From the NCBI RefSeq assembly GCF_014644555.1, contig NZ_BMKX01000004.1, forward strand, positions 1-64,000: a stretch of 64,000 bases of DNA, read 5' to 3'. Source of the stretch: Glutamicibacter ardleyensis. Its GTDB lineage: Bacteria > Actinomycetota > Actinomycetes > Actinomycetales > Micrococcaceae. Below are positions 1 through 7,273 of the stretch, piece by piece (positions within the stretch are counted from its first letter, which is position 1; each line of letters opens with the position of its first letter). The notes beneath the pieces were generated by a model that was not told where the DNA came from, did not search any database, and saw only the letters and a list, made by a program, of their open reading frames with translations. The position numbers and the translations under genes were made by a program.

Positions 1-40
1 GGGTGTTTGACTACAAGATCTGACTGGCTGGTGACCGTTT

Positions 41-259
41 TTGAAAAATCAGAGCCATACTTACTATGCAATATTAGAAGAGTATTTTAGCGATAGAATT
101 ATCTACGTTCCAAGGAATCTTTGCGTAACTACCAGGGCGCATCAGTGGGGCATTGCACCATTTCATTATGCGGAAAATTTCTACAATTATGTCACTGATT
201 TTATCGTTTCCAGAGAATGTGATGATTCCAATAAAATCATTCAAAAACACTTCCGGTAG
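41..259 (+). pseudogene. 3' remnant of a DUF6270-family gene
   Basis: From about residue 7 (YYAILEEYF) to the stop, this reading frame aligns closely with the C-terminus of the intact DUF6270 protein encoded on the minus strand at 10745-11515. Shared blocks include YY..LEE.F, IYVP.NLC.T, HQ.G..PF.Y and FY.Y.TD. A stop codon lies just upstream in frame (32-34) and the first residues do not match, so the N-terminal two thirds are missing. The frame is probably a truncated gene end left by rearrangement. It is AT-rich, like the glycan island at 7.3-14.4 kb. No functional start or ribosome binding site is evident. Confidence 0.6.
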
Positions 260-458
260 AGTCTAAAGTTACAGTGTCATGCTCTATTCAGAAATGATCA
301 TATCGTGTGAAAATTTTCTCAAACAAAGGCACTCTATAAGAAGGAAATTTTCATCCTAAATTCTTCATATTTGAATCGAATTATGTTTATGTATGTTGCC
401 GAATAGTGCGATCCGGTACCGCTATTCCGGAGATTTGGTGTGAAATCTCGGTACATCG

Positions 459-695
459 CTAATGGTATTGGCAGGCCTGGGACCCGCTGGCAAGATAAAT
501 TGCACCCATTAAATCGTGTCTCATCACTACATTGTCTTCACTGGAATGTGGATGGTTTTTCAACGACTTCTCAGGTTTGGCGGTGGCACTAATCCAGCCT
601 CTTGATATGGCTTCATAGAAGCTTCCCAGCGGGCTTCTGTACATCAGTGAATATTCGTAGGTCTGGGTACGACTAGATATTGCCGATGGGGACCA
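459..695 (-). pseudogene. C-terminal fragment of an orphan protein family, also present at 18.7-19.1 kb
   Basis: The minus-strand frame ends in ...SPLGSFYEAISRG...GAIYLASG...H-stop. The plus-strand ORF ending at 19148 has a matching tail: PLG..SAFYQAMSRG, then LILPAG...H-stop. The shared frame, shared spacing and shared stop argue that both are diverged copies of one protein C-terminus rather than chance ORFs. The frame is open back to a stop near 697 and no convincing start is seen. I do not recognise the family. It sits directly downstream of the istB end of a broken IS21 element. Confidence 0.35.
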
Positions 696-762
696 CGAGT
701 ATTACCGTTGGGAGCCAGTGATCTCTCGGAAGGGAACCACTGGACCCCAACATCATTCCTGG

Positions 763-1506
763 TTAAGAAGAGCTCAACTGTTCACGCATGTTGTACGTCC
801 CGGTCTCGAACCACGTAGTGTTTTGAATGATCCGATCCATGATCGCGTCTGCATGAAGCCCGGAGCCGAGCCGCTGATGCCAATCCTTCTTCGGATACTG
901 TGTGCAGAACACCGTCGATGAAGTTCCATAACGGCGTTCCATCAGCTCCAGAAGCATTCGAAGGAAATCGCCATCAGGACGATCCAACAACCAATCATCA
1001 ATGACCAGCAGTGTGTACGACCCGTATTTCTTCAAGAATTTCGAAGCGCCCAACGGCTTGTCCTGAGCTTGAACCCATTCTTCTTCAAAGTCCGGCATCA
1101 GCACGTAAAAAGTACGAATCTGATGACGGCACGCCTGCTTAGCCAACGCGCACACCAGATAGGACTTCCCTGAGCCCGTGAAGCCTTGGAAAACCACGTT
1201 ATGGTTCTGGGCGATGAAACCGCAACTGCCCAACGAAGCCAAAGTGGTTTGGTCTAGGCCACGCTCTTCGACGAAATCCAAGGTCCGCAGGTCAGCATCG
1301 GGGTAACGAAGCTTGGACCGCCGAACCAGCCCTCCCACTTGTCCCGTGGTGTAGGCCGAATGTGCTTCGTCCACGGCCATCCGCATCCGCTCATTGAACC
1401 TCAGGCTCATGCTCAATGACTCGTCCTGTGCTTCGACCGCATGCAGCAATTCAACCGCACCCATCTCGCGCAGCTTTCTTTTGGTCTCCAGATCCAAACC
1501 GCTCAT
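763..1506 (-). CDS. istB: IS21-family helper ATPase IstB
   Basis: This is a 247-residue AAA+ ATPase of the DnaA/IstB type, which assists the IstA transposase of IS21 elements in target capture. Walker A is GFTGSGKS (about residue 112) and Walker B is LLVIDDW (about residue 167). It is followed by a sensor region (TVFCTQYPKKDWH) and the typical C-terminal MDRIIQNT motif. Length is normal for IstB and the frame is intact. The start overlaps the end of the istA remnant (4-bp ATGA-type overlap near 1503-1506), the usual istA-istB arrangement. Since istA is disrupted, this copy is probably not autonomously mobile. Confidence 0.9.
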   Translation of the reverse strand: MSGLDLETKRKLREMGAVELLHAVEAQDESLSMSLRFNERMRMAVDEAHSAYTTGQVGGLVRRSKLRYPDADLRTLDFVEERGLDQTTLASLGSCGFIAQNHNVVFQGFTGSGKSYLVCALAKQACRHQIRTFYVLMPDFEEEWVQAQDKPLGASKFLKKYGSYTLLVIDDWLLDRPDGDFLRMLLELMERRYGTSSTVFCTQYPKKDWHQRLGSGLHADAIMDRIIQNTTWFETGTYNMREQLSSS

Positions 1507-1706
1507 CGCTGTCCTCCGGCGTAGTAAGCGCTACCACGGACGTAGCCACCAGAATCGGCAACAACAGGGACTTCAGCAATGAGGTTCTTGTCCCGCCCAG
1601 TCTTCAAGATCGGCTCCAAATGAGCGTATCGCGGCGAGTGGGTAGCACTTTCCAAAGCGATTCTGCGTGCTGCTTCCAACCTTCCTGAAGTGTACTTACG
1701 GCTTAA
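1503..1706 (-). pseudogene. istA: 3' part of istA, separated from the 5' part by IS1380
   Basis: This frame encodes the C-terminus of an IS21 IstA transposase (SRKYTSGRLEAARRIALES...) and runs into istB. Reading the minus strand across the IS1380 insertion and keeping a single TTAA joins ALAVLRL directly to SRKYTSGR in frame. The break at 1706/3441 is therefore exactly the IS1380 insertion point. The apparent upstream extension of the frame past 1707 belongs to IS1380 terminal sequence. Confidence 0.85.
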
Positions 1707-1724
1707 CCCGGGTATTTCATGAAG
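1707..1724 (+). repeat. IS1380 left terminal inverted repeat
   Basis: Starts immediately after TTAA at 1703-1706. It matches the right end (3423-3440, reverse complement) at CCC, then alternating matches, then TTTCAT. Confidence 0.75.
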
Positions 1725-1827
1725 GCCGGTAGTCATTAACTGACTTAAAAGATGAAAAGGTGATCTGAACTGGGAAAATGGGAGTGTCTAAGCTTCCAAA
1801 ATATCCGTTCGAAGGATCACCTTTTCT

Positions 1828-3264
1828 GTGAACCATTCTACCCAAGTTTTCCCTGCCATCCCGACCCAACTCACCGGCCAAACCTTGGTCTCTCACGCAG
1901 GGTTGTCGGTGCTGACCAGTTTCCTGAACGCCTTGGACTTCCGCAGGCTCTGCGAGGACCGATTCAGCCAGTTCGTGCCAGCCTCCGCGACGCACCGTCC
2001 AGGAAAAATCCTCGGAGCACTGGCTCTATCGTTGGCGGCTGGCGGTGAACAAGCCACAGATATTGACCAGCTGCGCACCGCACCAGAACTCTTCGGTCCT
2101 GTAGCGTCGGATGCCACGGTTAGCCGGTTCATAGGCCGTGTCAAAGATCAGCCGGAGGCTTTCTCCTACGGGTTCGCCACCATGACCCGGAGTCTGCGTT
2201 CCAAGGTTTGGGCGGCGGCCGGGCCCCGGAATCCAGCCCGGCTGGCTACGGCAGCCAATCCGCTGATTATCGACCTCGACGCCGCGTTGGTTCATGTTCA
2301 TTCCGAGAAAGAATCCAGCGCAGGGACGTATAAAGGCGGATACGGCTTTTCACCGATGATCGCCATGGCCGATTATGGCAAAGCCCACGGCACCGGAGAA
2401 GTCCTCGCCGTGCAGTTGCGCCCGGGAAACCGGGGCGCGAACTGCGCAAAATCCCATATCGAGGTGCTCGGCCAAGCATTGGCTCAGTTGCCTGATGATT
2501 TCTATGACGAGCACGGAAACCTGGTCGGTGAGAAGATCCTGGTCCGTACCGATAGTGCTGGGTCGTCCCGGGAGTTCTTGCACCACCTGGATTCGTTGGG
2601 GGTCCAGTTCTCCACCTCGTATTCGCTGCCGGTCATCAAGGAGCGGTTCGTCCGTTGGATTGATCAGAAGAAGTACTGGGAACCAGCACTCACTTCTGAC
2701 GGGCAGGAACGTGATGATGCGTGGGTGATTGATGCGACGAAGGTTTTGGAGCTGAAGGACTACCCGCCAGGAACAAGGATTTATTTGCGCGCTGAGCCTT
2801 TGCATCCCGGGGCGAAAGCGAATTTGTTCGATACTGACGGGAACCGGGTGACGGCGTTCTTGACCAATGCTCCGCGGTTCAATGTGGCGTTCCTCGATGC
2901 CCGGCACCGGGCGCGTGGTCGGTGCGAGAATCGGATTAAAACGTTCAAGAGCACGGGGTTGGGCAAGCTGCCGTATTGGTCTTTTGCTGCTAATCAGGCG
3001 TGGGCTGACCTGGCGATGTTCGCGGTGAATTTGGTGTCTTGGCTGCAGCTGGCCGTGTTGCCTGGTGGTCATGAGGCTTCGGTGTGGGATTTGAAGCGGT
3101 GGCGGTACCGGTTGTTTTCGATGGCGGGGAAAGTTGTTTCTGGTGGTCGGCAGCGCCGGCTGTTAATCTCGGCAAGAGCACCAGAAGCGCGGCTGTTACG
3201 CCAACTGAACGAGGGTGTTGACGTGTTGTTCCAGCGGTGGCGGCACGGCCAGCTGGCTGCCTGA
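1828..3264 (+). CDS. IS1380-family DDE transposase
   Basis: The 478-residue protein has the length and order of IS1380 transposases. It has an N-terminal DNA-binding region with DATVSRFIGR, then a DDE catalytic core with IIDLDAA (first Asp, about residue 150), LVRTDSAGSS (second Asp, about residue 240) and RGRCENRIKT (Glu, about residue 362). The C-terminus has the usual NLVSWLQL and KVV..GRQ..L blocks. The frame is intact and GTG-started (translated as Met), with a plausible site for ribosome entry just upstream in the element's 5' end. It likely catalyses cut-and-paste movement with TTAA-type duplication. It is inserted in istA of an IS21 element. Confidence 0.92.
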   Translation: MNHSTQVFPAIPTQLTGQTLVSHAGLSVLTSFLNALDFRRLCEDRFSQFVPASATHRPGKILGALALSLAAGGEQATDIDQLRTAPELFGPVASDATVSRFIGRVKDQPEAFSYGFATMTRSLRSKVWAAAGPRNPARLATAANPLIIDLDAALVHVHSEKESSAGTYKGGYGFSPMIAMADYGKAHGTGEVLAVQLRPGNRGANCAKSHIEVLGQALAQLPDDFYDEHGNLVGEKILVRTDSAGSSREFLHHLDSLGVQFSTSYSLPVIKERFVRWIDQKKYWEPALTSDGQERDDAWVIDATKVLELKDYPPGTRIYLRAEPLHPGAKANLFDTDGNRVTAFLTNAPRFNVAFLDARHRARGRCENRIKTFKSTGLGKLPYWSFAANQAWADLAMFAVNLVSWLQLAVLPGGHEASVWDLKRWRYRLFSMAGKVVSGGRQRRLLISARAPEARLLRQLNEGVDVLFQRWRHGQLAA

Positions 3265-3422
3265 AATGGTGGTTTCTTTGTTTCTCTGGTTTGAAAGATC
3301 TTTATAGTCCAGGTGGTGGAGCTTGGCATTCAGCGTCGATGGTTCAGGCGCTCTTTGGCGTGGGTGGAATCAGAAACGGCCGCCGGGAATCCTGGGTATC
3401 GGATTTCGGCGGCCGTCAGATA

Positions 3423-3440
3423 GCTGATGAAAAATCTGGG
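3423..3440 (-). repeat. IS1380 right terminal inverted repeat
   Basis: Ends immediately before TTAA at 3441-3444. Read on the minus strand it gives CCCAGATTTTTCATCAG, pairing with the left end at 1707. Confidence 0.75.
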
Positions 3441-3444
3441 TTAA

Positions 3445-4553
3445 CCGCAGCACCGCTAATGCAGGGTTGATCCCTTGTTCCTGATCCTGGACTGCAGCAA
3501 AAATCCGGTCAACCACTTCCAAAGTCTGCACTCCACACCGTTGTCCCCACGTCCGCACTCGCTGCGGATCCCATTGAGTCAAGCGGTGTTCTGCCGGGAT
3601 ATCCGAATCATTCGTTTGGTGCTGGTTCACACTCTGCGCGGGCAGCAGCACATGGCTACCCAACCGCTGATGTCCTTGAAGATTTCCAGCACCGTGTCAG
3701 TGACGCGCAAGTCCACGCTGGCCCCGAGATAGGCGACCGGAACCGAATAATAGTTCCGCTTGTACGAGACGTAGCTGTTCTTCGCGACTTTGCGCCCGTA
3801 AACCCAGGTGCTGATGACATATGGCACGGTCGGCGAGGGATGCAGCAGAGGCTGCTCTTGTTCGTGGAACACGCTGGTACGCGAGCCAGCACGCTTCTGA
3901 AAAGGCTGCGCGTTGTAGGCGTGGACCCGTTCGCGGATTGCCTGGCGTAATTCGTTCAAGCTGGTATAGGTGCTGTGCCGCAAACCGGCGATGACCCAGG
4001 TAGCGATATGGCCAACCGTGTTCTCTACGCTGGCTTTGTCTTTCGGCTTGCGTACCCGCCCTGGCAGCACAGCAGTACTGTAGTGCGCCGCCATGTGCCG
4101 GTAGGCATCGTTGATGCACGATCTCACCATCGTTTGGATGGCGGGTCACGCCTGTTTTCAGGTTGTCCGGCACGATCCGCGGGACGTTGCCTGTGAAGGT
4201 TTCGAACATGCTCACGTGCGCTCTGAGCCAGGAATCCTGGTTCATGTTCAAGGTTGCTTCGACGAAAGCGTACCGGCTGAACGGCAAGCAAGCGACGAAC
4301 AAGTACACCTTTGAAGGTACCCCGGTCAGCGGATCTGTGCGTGTCATGGTCGGTCCTGACCAGTCCACTTCCACGCTCATCCCCGCTTTGTGTTCGACGC
4401 GGGAAGCAACATTGGACTCCAGCACAAAGCGTTGGTATCTCTTGCAGAAACGGTCGTAGCCCATCGTGGGAGTATCAGGCCGGCGGTGCTGGTCAACGTA
4501 TTCGCTGTGGAGAAGCTTGAGTGCAGAATAGTGCTTGAAGGTACCGCTCTTCT
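3445..4553 (-). pseudogene. istA: 5' and central part of IS21 transposase istA, frameshifted
   Basis: Read on the minus strand, the segment encodes an IstA transposase with the DDE core: SVEVDWSGP (Asp), RIVPDNLKTG (Asp) and KASVENTVGH (Glu). At least two single-base lesions break the frame. One is an extra base near 4117, between NDGEIV and INDAYRHMAAHYS. The other is a missing base near 3672, between EIFKD and HQRLGSHVLLPAQ. The N-terminal HTH part is absent; homology starts near 4553 without a start codon. The gene is then interrupted at 3441-3444 by IS1380. It is a dead copy. Confidence 0.85.
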
Positions 4554-5011
4554 GACTACTTGAAACTGCTGTTCTGGCTACCGGGTACCGCAGGTCTCAG
4601 CAACGATTCCGTTGTGGCTCGCTCCGTCGGGATATGGACTTGGGCCAACCTACTGCAGCCCGTCCGACAGGAATAAAAGATCTTGGCGTGTTCCTCGGTG
4701 CAAAGTCCGCCGTGCGGGCTGTGCCTGCCTTGAATGTGTAGATGGGTGCCATTGTATACGTACCAACCGTATATTGAGTTGCGCATTACGCTGACGTGCC
4801 ATTCGAGGGCACGCACCTTGCTTGTCGTTCGAGCTCATGAGACTTGTGCTCCACAAGGTAATGCTGGTCGACTCGTTGGCCACCTAATGGCGTTAGGTCG
4901 GTGCATTCGTCTTTGATAATTAGTGGGTTGAGGTTAACCTGGGCGGCGGTACCGTCTAATCGGAATCGTGATACCAAGTCGTAAGAATTCATCGGTACTC
5001 GGTTGTAAGAA
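4554..5011. other. Unassigned spacer between IS21 and IS481 remnants
   Basis: Several short overlapping ORFs occur on both strands, none with a convincing start, recognised domain or homologue in the window. A minus-strand frame at about 4786-5000 (SYDLVSRFRLDGTAAQ...) is open but unrecognised. It probably consists of decayed mobile-element sequence. Confidence 0.4.
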
Positions 5012-5086
5012 TGTCCTGTCTCAAGACTTTGTGGACACACGATCTCATGACATCGTGGACACGATGTCTCACCACTTCGTGGACAT
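5012..5086 (+). repeat. IS481 left end: three 24-bp-spaced repeats
   Basis: Copies start at 5017 (TGTCTCAAGACTTTGTGGAC), 5041 (GATCTCATGACATCGTGGAC) and 5065 (TGTCTCACCACTTCGTGGAC). The exact 24-bp period suggests repeated transposase-binding sites. Confidence 0.75.
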
Positions 5087-5118
5087 TTGCGACGTGACTT
5101 TCTGGCACGCTCATTTCC

Positions 5119-6521
5119 ATGCCTAACGCACTCTCTACACGCCTGTGCGCGATGATCATCAGTTTCGATCCGACACAGCCCGATGCCCTGACGATCAGCG
5201 AATTCTGCAAGACCCAGAAAATCTCGCGAAGCATCTTCTACCGCCTCCGCGAACGATCCACCCTAGAATCGGCCGGGGCGCTCCACCCGCGCTCCAGAGC
5301 CCCGAAACTACCAGCCAGACGCTACGGTCCCGAAGTAATCAACGAACTGGTCAGGATCCGTAAAGAACTCAAAAGAGACGGCTGGGACTACGGACCGAAA
5401 ACATCCATTACGAAGCGACCATCCTGGATGAATTTCCCTGCGGACAGATCCCGTCCGTGGCAACCATTGCGCGGCTGCTGGCCAGTGTCGGGCATGTTGA
5501 ACGCAGCCCGCGCAAGCGCCCTAAATCCTCCTACGTCCCCTTCGTGCGCTCCACCGCCATGGCGCTGTGGCAACTCGACGCATTCGAGTACAGAACCCTC
5601 TCTGATCAGGTGGTGACCGTCTACCAGCTCATCGATGACGCGACGCGATTCGATGTGGGCTCCAGCGCGTACGCTCGCCACGAGAACAGCGGCGATGCGC
5701 AACAAGTGCTCGCCCACGCCATTATTGTATACGGGCCACCCAAGGAAGTCCTCAGCGATAACTCCAAGGCATTCACCCAGCTTCGCGGCGGAACCATCGG
5801 CATCGTGGAGGCCTACTTAGCTTCTCAGGGAAGCATGCCGATCACAGGACTACCGGGCAGACCGATCACTCAGGGCAAGAATGAACGTTCGCACCAGACC
5901 CTTCAGCAGATCCTCAAAGCCAACAAACCCCAAAATCTTGCTGACGTGCAGAAACTGCTCCGCCGCTACCGTGAGCATTGCAACCAGCGCCGTCCACATC
6001 AGTCCTTGAATCAGGCAACGCCGCAGAAGGCCTGGGAGCTGTTGGAAGCCAAAGCTGCTGAATACCTGATGAAGCGCCGTATCAGCAGCTCGGCCGTGGA
6101 ACGCGCTGACCTTGTCATTTCGAAAACCGGCAACATCCTGAACAAGCTCACGGACCGGCACGTGCCTGATATGGACCGGGAAAGTCATCAGTTGCTGGTG
6201 CGAGTCAATAAAGACAACTGCCAAGCTTATTATCGGGGCAAGCAGATCTCACTGCCGCAGACCTATGCCGACCGACAGTTCCTGAGGACCATCACCGAAG
6301 ACGAATTCATTTTGTCGTATCCTGATACCGCGGAAGTGGTGTTGAGCTTCCCGTTGCCCATGGTGGCATTGCGTGTTCATCAGCGGTTTGTGTCCTCGTA
6401 CTCGATCAGAGGAATTCAGTTGGCGAACCCAACCAAGCAGTGGAGCCGGAAGGCCGCCGAATACCAGGCCCAGTATGTAGCGCGGGAAGAAGACATGCCC
6501 GAGGTCTTTGATTATCGTTAG
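5119..6521 (+). pseudogene. IS481-family transposase, single frameshift
   Basis: The N-terminal part encodes the HTH region (ISEFCKTQKISRSIFYRLRER, then RRYGPEVINELVRIRKELKRDGWDYGP). The C-terminal part encodes the rve/DDE core: LWQLDAFEY (Asp), VLSDNSKAF (Asp) and GKNERSHQTLQ (Glu), then CNQRRPHQSLNQATPQKAW. The two parts are in different frames. A shift near 5396-5402 in GGACCGAAAACATCC would join GWDYGP to NIHYEATILDEFPCGQ. The long tail after the core (about 120 residues) carries a second domain ending ...EDMPEVFDYR, also found in the remnant at 6909-7043. Programmed frameshifting is possible at the A-rich tract but is not typical of IS481. Confidence 0.8.
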
Positions 6522-6563
6522 TCAGCTGTTGCCGGCGGCTTCGAATGGGAGCCGTCGGTAGCT

Positions 6564-6636
6564 GTGTACAAAGTATTGAGATCGGTTGTCCACGAAGTGA
6601 TGAGTTTCAGTGTCTACGAAGTCACGAGGTTTCACA
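6564..6636 (-). repeat. IS481 right end: three 24-bp-spaced repeats
   Basis: On the plus strand the cores TACAAAGTATTGAG, CACGAAGTGATGAG and TACGAAGTCACGAG recur with a 24-bp step (AAGT at 6571, 6595 and 6619). This mirrors the left end in inverted orientation. Confidence 0.75.
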
Positions 6637-6682
6637 TCCTTTCGGCGCACACCCGCTACCAACTACTTCTGCTGAAGAATTG

Positions 6683-6885
6683 ATGCTCATCTGACTGTCG
6701 TGTTCGCTGCGATGGCGATTGGCCGGCATTTGCAGGAGCTCTCCGGGATGAGCTTGAAACGGATTATCACCGATTTGAGGGGTGTTCGTTCGGCGAAAAT
6801 CCAAGTCAATAATGATTATGTGGTGATCCCTGCTGACGTTTCTGAGGAGATCCGAGTTCTGTTGACGCGACTCAAAGGTGGTTAA
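6683..6885 (+). pseudogene. 3' remnant of an IS1634-family transposase
   Basis: The frame gives RIDAHLTVVFAAMAIGRHLQELSGMSLKRIITDLR..., matching the C-terminal block of actinobacterial IS1634 transposases (DAHLT.VF.A.A..R.....G.S.KK...). An in-frame stop precedes it at the junction near 6680, so everything before is missing. It sits between the end of one IS481 element and a second IS481 remnant. A 5' remnant of the same family is at 18000-18582 on the other strand. Confidence 0.6.
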
Positions 6886-6908
6886 AAGTACTTACTAAGG
6901 CATTGGCA

Positions 6909-7132
6909 CGAAACAGGTCGTATTCGATCAGAGGGATTCAGATGGCGCTGACGACGCTTCAATGGGAGAAGAAGGTGGAGCGATACCGTGTCTTGCTCCA
7001 GACGCAAGAAGAACAGATCCCCACGATCTTCTGCCATCAATGATCGTTCGTCAGCTACCAACAGATCATGACTGTTGGTAGCTGTGTACGAAGTATTGAG
7101 ATTCAGTATCCACAATGAAACGAGATTACACA
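6909..7132 (+). pseudogene. 3' end of a second IS481-family element
   Basis: The frame from about 6915 to the TGA at 7041-7043 reads SYSIRGIQMALTTLQWEKKV...EEQIPTIFCHQ. This parallels SYSIRGIQLANPTKQWSRKA...EEDMPEVFDYR of the adjacent IS481 transposase. Downstream are the matching 3' non-coding sequence (GGTAGCTGTGTACGAAGTATTGAG near 7077-7100) and a terminal repeat on the minus strand, TGTGTAATCTCGTTTCATTG, ending at 7132. It is a related but distinct IS481 copy of which only the right end survives. Confidence 0.75.
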
Positions 7133-7273
7133 CATGGTTGCAAGAACGGCGGTACCCTCACGTCCTATTTGGCAACAGTCGGTGTGACTATTACAATTAC
7201 AAATCAATTTGCATGTCACAGTATCTCAGGCAAACTTACATCTGACATTACTTGGCGATACGGAGGTAATCTG

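Larger units (their letters stand above)
1707..3440 (+). mobile_element. Complete IS1380-family insertion sequence
   Basis: The 1,734-bp element carries one intact transposase gene. The left end begins CCCGGGTATTTCAT and the right end (reverse complement) begins CCCAGATTTTTCAT, giving imperfect terminal inverted repeats. Both ends are flanked by TTAA (1703-1706 and 3441-3444), a 4-bp target duplication. Removing the element plus one TTAA restores the istA reading frame. The clean ends and intact transposase suggest it is the most recent insertion in this nest. Confidence 0.9.
5012..6636 (+). mobile_element. IS481-family element with iterated end repeats
   Basis: About 1.6 kb. Terminal 27-bp imperfect inverted repeats begin TGTCCTGTCTCAAGAC at 5012 and, on the minus strand from 6636, TGTGAAACCTCGTGAC. 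Each end holds three copies of a motif like CTCA..ACTT.GTGGACA spaced exactly 24 bp apart. The single transposase gene is frameshifted, so the copy is probably inactive. Confidence 0.7.

Noticed and set aside
2350-3072. 240-residue minus-strand ORF
   Set aside because: It is the antisense shadow of the IS1380 transposase; no start, ribosome site or family match.
5017-5086. Three evenly spaced repeats as a CRISPR array
   Set aside because: Repeats are imperfect, only 2 nt of spacer separate them, and a mirror set exists at the other end of the IS481 element.
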